A stretch of DNA of 8,854 nucleotides from Clostridium sp. CAG:632. GTDB lineage: Bacteria; Bacillota; Clostridia; Lachnospirales; Lachnospiraceae. Under the pieces are notes generated by a model that saw nothing but the letters and a program-made list of their open reading frames with translations, made no database searches and was not told the DNA's origin. This document shows, piece after piece, positions 1-6,771 of the stretch (positions are counted from its first letter, which is position 1; each line of letters begins with the position of its first letter). The stretch covers positions 1 to 8,854 of the forward strand of contig HF991339.1 of NCBI GenBank assembly GCA_000431515.1. Reading direction: 5' to 3'. The translations under genes were made by a program, and so were the position numbers.

Positions 1-539
1 GCAGGAGAAGGTCCGTTCCGGAGAGAGTATTCTGTATACGTGGGGGGCCGGATTAGGAACAAATCTATACAGTATTCTGGCATACGGACTATTGAGTCCG
101 GCTACTTTGTTATATCTGATCGTTCCGGTGCGGTATCTGCTTCGGCTTGGAACCATTGTGTTTGTACTGTCACTGATACTGATGAACATTTCCATGCTGT
201 ATTTTCTGACACACCGGCCGGGAATCCGTCTGGCACAGAATAATATTGCAAACATGTTGTTTTCACTGTCTTATGCGTGCTGTATGTATAATGTGGCAAA
301 TGCGAACAACTGGACGTTTCTGACCTGTGCGGTGATGTTCCCTCTGATCATTCTCGGACTTGAGAATTATGTAGCCGGAAAAGGATATAAAATATATGCA
401 GTTTCATTGCTCCTGGCATTTATTTTTAATTTCTATTTTGCGGCATTATTTTGTGTATACATCATCTTATATTATTTTACATTGGAATTCGACGGGTTCC
501 GGGATTTCTTAAAGAACTCAGTGAAGCGGTTGGGGATTT

Positions 540-2558
540 TTGTCCGTGAAGCTGCTGGGGATTTCTGTCCTGTCCGTTCTGGTATCTTCCGGAATATTAC
601 TTCCTGCAGCAATCCAGATGCGGGGACAGAGTTACACAACGAGCAGCTATCAGAACACAGTCTGGTATACCGGATTTTTTGATATCATCAAGAATTTCTT
701 TGTGTTTAATAAGAATAAGAGCATGGGTACGTCAGCCACCAGCTATGGGGAAGTGAATCTGTATTTCGGTCTGTTGGTACTTATGTTTACAACGTTGTTT
801 TTCCTAAATGGCAAAATAAGACGAGGAATCCGGATCAAAAAACTGATTCTGGTAGTGGTATATATTCTGGCATTTAATTTAAATGGACTGAATTATATTA
901 TGCATCTGTTCCATTATCCGAGCTGGTATCCAAACCGGTTTTCGCTGTTTTTCATATTATTATGCATTACTCTGGCGTATGAAGCATGGGGAATCATGGA
1001 GCAGGAGATTTATCAGAATATCTCGGTTATCAAGACGGTTCTGGTGGGAATCGGCTGGACTGCAATTACGATTGCCTGCTTTGCGTTTGCAAAGACGATT
1101 GATTATCAGTTCACCTATTATTACAGTATGATGATTTTTCTGTTCTATATGGTTGCAATCCTGATTCTTCAGGTGGCGAAGAAAACATGGGCAAGGATAC
1201 TGGTGGGAATTGGGTGTCTGGAGCTTTGCCTGAACTTTGTCTTTGCTTTAATATTTAAAGTGGCATCTGTGGAGGAGACATCCCTGTTGGCACAGTTGGA
1301 TACAGAGACAACGGTACTGGAGAATGCGGAGCTTCCGGAGCATGCCGGATTTTCCAGGATCAATACAGGACAGGATATATTGCAGGGACTGAACAGTGGG
1401 ATGATGTTCGGATATAACGGAACCGGTATTTTTTCAAGTTCTATAGGAAATGCGGGCAACTTTCTGAAGATGACCGGTATCTATGGCGGTGGGAATGTAG
1501 TCCGACCGTATACCTATAATCAGGCATTGGCTTCCATGATGGGAATCCAGTACCAGATAACAGATGACGGATGCGTTCCGAGAATGTATCCAAACCAGCT
1601 TTACTCGCAGTGCGAGAATCTGTATGGCGGATATGAAATAATAGAAGAAACAGACGGTATCCGAATCTATGAGAATCCGACGGTTCTTTCTCTGGGCTAT
1701 ATGATTCCGGATGCAGCAAAAAACAGTGCAGCTAATATGAGCGTGCAGACACAGAGCGCAGACAGAATGAATATATTGCTGCAGGAAATGACCGGAGTGG
1801 AAGACGTACTGGAGCCGGCAGATATAGCAGTGGAAAAGCTTCGGAGCGTTAATTGCTATGCAGTGCTGGATGGAAATGATTTTTATATGGCATCGGATCA
1901 GCATATATTTGATACCAATATCGGAGATCTCCCGGATGACGGAATTCTGACAGCACAGAGTGAAACGGAGGAATATCTTTCAAATGAGATTTCTTTGATC
2001 CGGCTCGACTATAAAGCGCCGGAAGACGGCAACTATTATGCATGTGTCGGTGATCTGGTTGCAAATCTGGGAGCAGTAAAAAAAGGAGACTTGTTAAATG
2101 TATTCTTTTCCCCGAGTGAGATGGTATCGGGAGATGCATGGACCTTCCGGAGTCAGATCCGGATCTATCGGTTTGATGATGAAAAGTGGCAGCAGGCATA
2201 TGAGAAGCTGGCATCACAGCAGCTGAAAGTGACCGGTTATACATCAACTTCTGTGGATGGAACGATTGATGTAACGGAGGATGGAATTATGTTTACCAGC
2301 ATTCCGTATGATAAGAACTGGCATCTTTATGTTGACGGAAAAGAAACGGAGATAGAACCACTTTGGAGCAGATCTTTTGTATCCGTGTCGTTACCGCAGG
2401 GGAGTCATACGATCCATCTAGAGTATAGGCAGAGAGGTCTGATACCGGGAATCGTGGTTTCTGTGATTGCGGCATTGGCGCTTGGTTACTTGCTATTTCG
2501 GAAAAATCATAGTATAATGACATCTAAGTATGGAATGAACGGATTTGACGGAGAATGA
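540..2558 (+). CDS. YfhO-family protein, downstream open frame (C-terminal part)
   Basis: This is the longer of the two frames of the broken YfhO gene, 672 codons from a TTG at 540 to TGA at 2556. It starts in the middle of a family membrane helix and has no convincing ribosome binding site, so the TTG is probably not a natural start. It carries about seven hydrophobic helices within its first 250 residues, a soluble region of about 370 residues that should lie outside the membrane, and a final helix at about residues 636-656 (LIPGIVVSVIAALALGYLLF) followed by a basic tail. A gene caller would report this frame on its own. I read it as part of the whole gene. Confidence 0.7.
   Translation: MSVKLLGISVLSVLVSSGILLPAAIQMRGQSYTTSSYQNTVWYTGFFDIIKNFFVFNKNKSMGTSATSYGEVNLYFGLLVLMFTTLFFLNGKIRRGIRIKKLILVVVYILAFNLNGLNYIMHLFHYPSWYPNRFSLFFILLCITLAYEAWGIMEQEIYQNISVIKTVLVGIGWTAITIACFAFAKTIDYQFTYYYSMMIFLFYMVAILILQVAKKTWARILVGIGCLELCLNFVFALIFKVASVEETSLLAQLDTETTVLENAELPEHAGFSRINTGQDILQGLNSGMMFGYNGTGIFSSSIGNAGNFLKMTGIYGGGNVVRPYTYNQALASMMGIQYQITDDGCVPRMYPNQLYSQCENLYGGYEIIEETDGIRIYENPTVLSLGYMIPDAAKNSAANMSVQTQSADRMNILLQEMTGVEDVLEPADIAVEKLRSVNCYAVLDGNDFYMASDQHIFDTNIGDLPDDGILTAQSETEEYLSNEISLIRLDYKAPEDGNYYACVGDLVANLGAVKKGDLLNVFFSPSEMVSGDAWTFRSQIRIYRFDDEKWQQAYEKLASQQLKVTGYTSTSVDGTIDVTEDGIMFTSIPYDKNWHLYVDGKETEIEPLWSRSFVSVSLPQGSHTIHLEYRQRGLIPGIVVSVIAALALGYLLFRKNHSIMTSKYGMNGFDGE
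2490..2518 (+). promoter_or_regulatory. Sigma-A type promoter for the ireB operon, inside yfhO
   Basis: A -35 box TTGCTA (2490-2495, 4 of 6 matches to TTGACA) and a perfect -10 box TATAAT (2513-2518) are separated by 17 bp. Transcription would start near 2525, about 50 nt before the ireB ATG. It lies in the last codons of the YfhO gene, so the operon need not depend on read-through from that broken gene. Spacing and -10 match are as good as one can ask by eye; no expression data were available. Confidence 0.65.
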
Positions 2559-2576
2559 AGAAAAGGACGTGAGAGA

Positions 2577-2828
2577 ATGGATAATACACAGCACATTAGT
2601 GTGATTAAGGAGAACGGGCTGGAAGTAACGGATATCTTAGCTCAGGTATATGAAGCATTGTCAGAGAAGGGCTATAATCCGGTGAGCCAGATCGTAGGAT
2701 ATATTATGAGCGGTGACCCGACCTATATTACCAGTTATAAGGGCGCCAGAAGCCTGATCATGAAAGCAGAACGGGACGAAATTATAGAAGTTCTGTTGGA
2801 AAATTACATCGATACGAGATTGAAATAG
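2577..2828 (+). CDS. ireB: IreB family regulatory phosphoprotein (DUF965/UPF0297)
   Basis: A small cytosolic protein of 83 residues, the usual size for the family. The signature EKGYNPVSQIVGYIMSGDP at residues 30-48 is followed by TYIT and a charged helix with ARSLIMKAERDEII (58-71). In Enterococcus faecalis, IreB is a substrate of the PASTA kinase IreK and phosphatase IreP and acts as a negative regulator of cephalosporin resistance; its phosphorylated residues are threonines near the N-terminus. Here the N-terminus offers Thr4 and Ser8, followed by a second conserved block. The ATG at 2577 follows an AAAGGA-type ribosome binding site (about 2562-2567), 18 bp after the YfhO stop. It is followed by ruvX 21 bp later, the conserved pairing seen in many Bacillota. 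I am sure of the family; the regulatory role is transferred from Enterococcus. Confidence 0.93.
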   Translation: MDNTQHISVIKENGLEVTDILAQVYEALSEKGYNPVSQIVGYIMSGDPTYITSYKGARSLIMKAERDEIIEVLLENYIDTRLK

Positions 2829-2849
2829 GGAGCAGGGCAGAGGTACAAT

Positions 2850-3302
2850 ATGAGAATCATGGGATTGGATTTTGGAACAAAGACAGTTGGTGTAGCGATC
2901 AGCGATCCGTTAATGGTAACGGCACAGCCGGTTGAGACTATCACCAGAAAGTCTGCGAACAAGCTCCGCCAGACATTGGCAAGAATCGAAGAATTGATCG
3001 TGGAGAACTGTGTGGAACTGATCGTACTTGGATATCCGAAGAATATGAATAATACGGTCGGTGAACGGGCACAGGCATGTGAAACATTTAAAGAAGATTT
3101 AGAACGGCGGACGGCACTTCCTGTGATCCTGTGGGATGAACGTATGACGACCGTGGAATCTGAACGGATCCTGATGGCCGGTGGCGTGCGACGTGAGAAC
3201 CGGAAGGCGGTGATCGACCAGATGGCAGCTGTGTTGATCCTGCAGAGCTATATGGACGCACAGAACCGTGATACAGAAAAAGAATCAGATATAACAGAAT
3301 AA
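2850..3302 (+). CDS. ruvX: RuvX/YqgF family Holliday junction resolvase-like / pre-16S rRNA nuclease
   Basis: An RNase H-fold nuclease of 150 residues, close to the family's usual 135-150. The first strand has the family motif MGLDFGTKTVGVAISD (residues 4-19, catalytic Asp7). The middle has IVLGYPKNMNN (58-68), then WDERMTT with Asp96 and Glu97 (95-101), and finally the helix with Asp123 (IDQMAAVLILQSYMD). These are the acidic residues expected for two-metal catalysis, so it looks active. YqgF in Escherichia coli is needed for maturation of the 16S rRNA 5' end; the Holliday junction activity is inferred from fold and from work on homologues. It follows ireB by 21 bp, with a weak AGGGCAGAGG ribosome binding region before the ATG at 2850. 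Confidence 0.95.
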   Translation: MRIMGLDFGTKTVGVAISDPLMVTAQPVETITRKSANKLRQTLARIEELIVENCVELIVLGYPKNMNNTVGERAQACETFKEDLERRTALPVILWDERMTTVESERILMAGGVRRENRKAVIDQMAAVLILQSYMDAQNRDTEKESDITE

Positions 3303-3335
3303 CAGAGAAAGTCTAATTCAAATATTGGAGGAAAT

Positions 3336-3623
3336 ATGGAAGAAAATCAGGAATTGAGAACCGTTCCTTTTGTAACAGAGGACGGTGAACAGGTAGAAAT
3401 GTATGTTCTGGAGGAGACGACTCTTCAGGGAATTCATTATATATTAGTTACGGAGGATCTAAGCGATGACAGCGAGGAAGCGGTCGTGATGATCATGAAA
3501 GAAGAAAAACAGTCGGATGAGGATGAATTTGCATTATATGATATGGTTGAGGATGAGAATGAGCTTCAGGCAGTGGCAAAGGTGTTTGCCGAGCTGATGG
3601 AAGACGTTGATTTCGAACTGTGA
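3336..3623 (+). CDS. DUF1292 family acidic small protein (YrzB-like)
   Basis: A protein of 95 residues, strongly acidic, with the DUF1292 pattern: VPFVTEDGEQVEMYVLEETTLQG (residues 10-32, F-x-TEDGE then VLEET), IHYILVTED (33-41), and a C-terminal half rich in Asp and Glu with YDMVEDENELQAVAKVFAEL (68-87). No catalytic residues and no membrane segment are visible. The function of the family is unknown; it is usually found just after ruvX, as here. A clear GGAGG ribosome binding site at 3327-3331 lies 4 nt before the ATG at 3336. The gap to ruvX is 33 bp. Confidence 0.9.
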   Translation: MEENQELRTVPFVTEDGEQVEMYVLEETTLQGIHYILVTEDLSDDSEEAVVMIMKEEKQSDEDEFALYDMVEDENELQAVAKVFAELMEDVDFEL

Positions 3624-3693
3624 TCACGCGCAAATGATTCATAAATGGACGGAAACAGTGTTGACAGAGCGTGAAATGGAGGTTTTTATTTAA

Positions 3694-5361
3694 ATGAAAA
3701 AAATGGAAAATACGAAGCCGGTTAAGATTATCCCATTAGGCGGATTGGAGCAGATCGGCATGAATATCACGGCAATCGAGTATGAAGACACGATTGTAGT
3801 GGTCGATTGCGGTCTTTCGTTCCCGGATGATGAGATGCTGGGAATCGATCTGGTTATCCCGGATGTGACTTATCTGAAAGAGAATGCAGATAAGGTAAAG
3901 GGACTGGTAATCACACATGGTCATGAGGACCATATCGGAGCAATTCCGTATGTAGAGAAGGAAATCAATATGCCGATTTATGCAACAAAGCTGACAATGG
4001 GTATTATTGAAGGAAAATTAAAGGAACATAACCTGATGCAGAACATTAAGCGGAAGGTTGTAAAGCATGGACAGATCATTAATCTGGGATGTCTGCGTGT
4101 GGAATTTATCAAGACAAACCACAGCATTGCAGATGCATCGGCACTGGCAATCTATACACCGGCCGGTATTCTGGTGCATACCGGAGACTTCAAGGTGGAT
4201 TATACACCGGTATTCGGAGAAGCGATTGATCTGCAGCGGTTTGCCGAGTTGGGTAAGAAGGGCGTACTGGCCTTGATGTGCGACAGTACGAATGTAGAAC
4301 GACCGGGCTTTACTATGTCGGAACGGACAGTCGGAAAGACCTTTGATAATATCTTTGCAGATAATCAGGATCATAGAATTATTGTAGCAACCTTTGCATC
4401 TAATGTGGATCGTGTGCAGCAGATTGTGAATTCTGCTTATAAATATGGCAGAAAAGTGGTGGTAGAAGGAAGAAGTATGGTAAATATCATCACAGTTGCA
4501 CAGGAGCTCGGATATATCCGGATACCGGATAATACATTGATCGATATAGAAGAACTGAAGAATTATCCGGATGAGAAGACTGTTCTGATCACGACCGGAA
4601 GTCAGGGTGAAAATATGGCGGCGCTTTCAAGAATCGCAGCCAATATCCATAAGAAAGTATCGATTAAACCGGGTGATACGGTAATTTTAAGTTCGACTCC
4701 GATTCCGGGTAACGAGAAAGCGGTTTCCAGAATTATTAATGAGCTGGAGATGAAGGGCGCAAAGGTGATTTTCCAGGATACTCATGTATCGGGACATGCG
4801 TGTCAGGAAGAAATCAAGCTGATCTATACATTAACAAAACCGAAGTATGCGATTCCAGTACATGGAGAGTACCGCCACTTAAAACGGCATGCGGAGCTGG
4901 CAGAAAGTCTGGGAATTGATAAGCAGCATATCTGCATTCTTTCCAGCGGCGATGTACTGGAAATCTGTGATGATTATGCGGAGGTTGTTGATTCTGTTCC
5001 GGCAGAAGGAGTTCTGGTAGACGGACTTGGCGTAGGAGATGTAGGAAATATTGTTTTACGGGATCGCCAGATGCTTTCCCAGAATGGTCTGATCATCGTA
5101 GTGGTAACACTGGAGAGCGGCAGCAATCAGGTGCTGGCAGGACCGGATATCGTATCCCGCGGCTTTGTGTATGTGCGGGAAGCTGAGAATCTGATGGAAG
5201 AATGCCGGGATGTAGTAGAGGATGCACTGATGCGGTGCCTGGATCATAATATTACAGACTGGGGTAAACTGAAAACAACCATGCGGGATGATCTGAGCGA
5301 GTTCTTATGGAGGAGAACCAAGCGGAATCCGATGATTCTGCCGATTATTACGGAAGTATAA
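3694..5361 (+). CDS. rnj: Ribonuclease J
   Basis: RNase J is a metallo-beta-lactamase/beta-CASP nuclease with 5'-to-3' exonuclease and endonuclease activity, central to mRNA decay and rRNA maturation in Bacillota. The protein has 555 residues, the usual length. Zinc ligands are seen in THGHEDH (74-80), NHSIAD (142-147, His143) and HTGDFK (162-167); Asp198 lies in MCDSTN. The beta-CASP part has ATFASNVDR (232-240), and the later core has SGHA (366-369) and PVHGEYRHL (388-396). The C-terminal part ends with a basic LWRRTKRNPMILPII segment (538-552). The ATG at 3694 is preceded by GGAGG at 3678-3682, spacing 11; a second ATG at 3706 is possible but worse placed. It lies 70 bp after DUF1292 and 12 bp before the ylbF-family gene. 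Only one RNase J is visible here, so J1 or J2 cannot be told. Confidence 0.97.
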   Translation: MKKMENTKPVKIIPLGGLEQIGMNITAIEYEDTIVVVDCGLSFPDDEMLGIDLVIPDVTYLKENADKVKGLVITHGHEDHIGAIPYVEKEINMPIYATKLTMGIIEGKLKEHNLMQNIKRKVVKHGQIINLGCLRVEFIKTNHSIADASALAIYTPAGILVHTGDFKVDYTPVFGEAIDLQRFAELGKKGVLALMCDSTNVERPGFTMSERTVGKTFDNIFADNQDHRIIVATFASNVDRVQQIVNSAYKYGRKVVVEGRSMVNIITVAQELGYIRIPDNTLIDIEELKNYPDEKTVLITTGSQGENMAALSRIAANIHKKVSIKPGDTVILSSTPIPGNEKAVSRIINELEMKGAKVIFQDTHVSGHACQEEIKLIYTLTKPKYAIPVHGEYRHLKRHAELAESLGIDKQHICILSSGDVLEICDDYAEVVDSVPAEGVLVDGLGVGDVGNIVLRDRQMLSQNGLIIVVVTLESGSNQVLAGPDIVSRGFVYVREAENLMEECRDVVEDALMRCLDHNITDWGKLKTTMRDDLSEFLWRRTKRNPMILPIITEV

Positions 5362-5373
5362 GGGGGAAGATTC

Positions 5374-5718
5374 ATGCAGGCAGCGATTAATATGGCACAG
5401 GAATTGAACAAGGAACTCTTGGGCAGTGAGGAATACCGGCGCTACCGCGAGACGAATCAGAGACTGAAAGAAGATGCAGAATTATATGGCCGGTATAATG
5501 AGTTCCGCAGACGGAATTGTGAGATGCAGACCAGTGAAGGTGACAGCAATCTGTATGATGAAGTCTTTAATTTGGTGAAAGAATATGATACAATTCTACA
5601 GGATACCCGTGTGAGTGATTTTATGATGGCTGAGCAGCATCTGTGTAATCTGATGCAGGAGGTCTACAATGCAATGGCACAGGGGTTGGAGCTTGATTAT
5701 GAGTATTTAGAGAAGTAG
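5374..5718 (+). CDS. ylbF: YlbF/YmcA family protein
   Basis: A protein of 114 residues, nearly all helical and charged, with the family pattern: an N-terminal helix (AQELNKELLGSEEYRRYRE, 8-26), a second helix (KEDAELYGRYNEFRRRN, 32-48), and C-terminal helices with a DTRVSDFMMAEQHL segment (77-90). In B. subtilis, YlbF, YmcA (RicA) and YaaT (RicT) form a complex that acts with RNase Y in mRNA maturation and affects sporulation, competence and biofilm genes. Here it directly follows RNase J, 12 bp after its stop, with a strong AAGGGGGAAG ribosome binding site near 5361-5370. The location suggests RNA processing, but a direct link to RNase J is inference. The family is clear; which paralogue it is cannot be fixed. 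Confidence 0.85.
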   Translation: MQAAINMAQELNKELLGSEEYRRYRETNQRLKEDAELYGRYNEFRRRNCEMQTSEGDSNLYDEVFNLVKEYDTILQDTRVSDFMMAEQHLCNLMQEVYNAMAQGLELDYEYLEK

Positions 5719-5726
5719 GTGTGGCC

Positions 5727-6113
5727 ATGACGGATAAAAACATGAAAAATGCATTGCGGATTGTATTCCGGGTATTGATTAACATTGTTATTATATTGCT
5801 GCTGATCCAGGCATTTACACTGGCATATAATTTTTCTTATAAAGTATTTACAGATAGCTGTATGGATCCGAGAGATAATAAAGAGATTGAATTTGTAATA
5901 AAACCGGATACATCTACAGTGGAGATTGTAGATGGTCTGGTCACGGATGGCCTGGCAGAAGGCAAATATGTGATGCTGGCTAAAATATATGCATCCGGTT
6001 ATTATGGTAAGATGAAGCCGGGAACATATATATTAACGCGTTCCATGACACAGGACGAGATCTTAAAATCAATTACAGGTACAGTGGAGGAAAAGAAGGA
6101 TGATAGTCAATGA
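5727..6113 (+). CDS. MltG/YceG-like short membrane protein lacking the catalytic domain
   Basis: A protein of 128 residues with one membrane helix at about residues 11-34 and an outside part with the N-terminal LysM-like subdomain pattern of MltG: VIKPDTSTVEIVDGLVTDGL (57-76) and KMKPGTYILTRSMTQDEILKSI (95-116). Full MltG proteins (about 330-380 residues) then have the YceG domain with a catalytic Glu that cleaves nascent peptidoglycan strands. That domain is absent here, and the protein ends in a charged EEKKDDSQ tail. The stop is clean and the next gene starts at once, so it does not look like a fresh truncation. I chose ATG 5727 because AGGTG at 5717-5721 is well spaced; a GTG at 5721 would add two residues. 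It lies 8 bp after ylbF and overlaps the methyltransferase by 14 bp. The position matches yrrL (mltG) of B. subtilis. It cannot be an active transglycosylase by itself; a binding or scaffold role is a guess. Confidence 0.8.
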   Translation: MTDKNMKNALRIVFRVLINIVIILLLIQAFTLAYNFSYKVFTDSCMDPRDNKEIEFVIKPDTSTVEIVDGLVTDGLAEGKYVMLAKIYASGYYGKMKPGTYILTRSMTQDEILKSITGTVEEKKDDSQ

Positions 6114-6771
6114 GAGAGTGGTATCTTTCATTAATTCGCTGAATCCGGAAATAGATGACCTGGTTTACCGGATTGAACGGGAAGCCAGAGAAGAAGAGGT
6201 TCCAATTGTTCGTACTGAAACACGGGAATTATTAAAGGTGCTGGAATTGATACAGAAACCGCAGAGAATTCTTGAGGTCGGTACGGCAGTTGGATTTTCT
6301 TCTATTTATATGAGTCAGTATTTGCCGGAGGGTGGAAGCATAACCACAATAGAAAAATATCCGCCACGGATCGAGGCTGCAAAGAAGAATTTCATAAGAA
6401 CCGGGACAACGGATCGTATCACATTGCTGGAGGGTGATGCGGCGGATATTTTAAAAAGTCTGACACAGGAATATGATATGATTTTTATGGATGCGGCGAA
6501 GGGCCAGTACATTCATTTCTTTCCGGATATCATGAGGCTGCTGGCACCGGGCGGAATGCTGGTTTCCGATAATGTGCTGCAGGATGGTGATGTTTTGGAG
6601 TCTCATTATGCGATTACCAAAAGAAACCGTACGATCCACAGCAGGATGCGGGAATATCTGTATACATTAAAACATCATCCGGCATTAGAGACGGCAATCA
6701 TTCCGATTGGTGACGGAGTGGCGGTCAGTACCAGGATAGAAACCCGGAGGGAAGGAGCAGAGCAGAAATGA
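6100..6771 (+). CDS. trmR: SAM-dependent O-methyltransferase, TrmR-type (tRNA 5-hydroxyuridine methyltransferase)
   Basis: A class I methyltransferase of the O-methyltransferase 3 (COG4122) family, 223 residues, complete. The SAM motif ILEVGTAVGFSSIY (57-70) is followed by the acidic ribose contact in TTIEKYPPR (Glu85) and EGDAADIL (111-118, Asp113). The metal-site residues are Asp131 (FMDAAKGQY) and Asp157-Asn158 (VSDNVL). B. subtilis TrmR (YrrM) methylates 5-hydroxyuridine at position 34 of tRNA to mo5U. The gene here sits directly before the U32/TrhP gene, which makes the hydroxyuridine, so the same role is very likely. The start at ATG 6100 is preceded by GGAGG at 6086-6090 and overlaps the end of the MltG-like gene by 14 bp. 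It overlaps trhP by 4 bp (ATGA). The family is certain; the tRNA substrate rests on homology and context. Confidence 0.88.
   Translation: MIVNERVVSFINSLNPEIDDLVYRIEREAREEEVPIVRTETRELLKVLELIQKPQRILEVGTAVGFSSIYMSQYLPEGGSITTIEKYPPRIEAAKKNFIRTGTTDRITLLEGDAADILKSLTQEYDMIFMDAAKGQYIHFFPDIMRLLAPGGMLVSDNVLQDGDVLESHYAITKRNRTIHSRMREYLYTLKHHPALETAIIPIGDGVAVSTRIETRREGAEQK

Larger units (their letters stand above)
1..2558 (+). pseudogene. YfhO-family polytopic membrane protein, 5' end outside window, frameshifted
   Basis: This is one YfhO-family gene read in two frames. Frame 2 is open from the left edge, with a glycine-rich stretch (SGESILYTWGAGLGTN) and then several hydrophobic helices, including the family-like LSYACCMYNVANANNW region. 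Near 540 the family-like sequence moves to frame 3, giving further helices, a large extracytoplasmic region and the usual end: a beta-rich YDKNWHLYVDG segment, a last membrane helix and a basic tail. Removing one T from TTTTT at 537-541 joins the frames as RLGILSVKLLGISV. Frame 3 has a TGA at 522-524 and frame 2 a TGA at 680-682, so the switch lies between them. The joined product has about 850 residues here; roughly 40-70 N-terminal residues would lie outside. YfhO proteins are GT-C-like membrane proteins; B. subtilis YfhO is tied to lipoteichoic acid glycosylation. The substrate here is unknown. The break could be a real mutation or a homopolymer sequencing error. Confidence 0.8.

Noticed and set aside
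1434..1904. Minus-strand open frame of 156 codons inside the YfhO gene
   Set aside because: It lies wholly opposite a well-supported coding frame, is rich in His and Cys without any domain pattern, and has no ribosome binding site of note.
3661..3666. Perfect TTGACA box before RNase J as a promoter
   Set aside because: The best -10 at 17 bp (TTTTAT, 3684-3689) would place the transcript start at or after the ATG at 3694 and leave out the GGAGG ribosome binding site.
4018..4374. Minus-strand open frame of 118 codons inside RNase J
   Set aside because: It is the reverse shadow of a highly conserved metallo-beta-lactamase region and shows no domain pattern of its own.
5721..5726. GTG at 5721 as start of the MltG-like gene
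   Set aside because: It overlaps the AGGTG ribosome binding sequence and leaves too little spacing; ATG at 5727 fits better.
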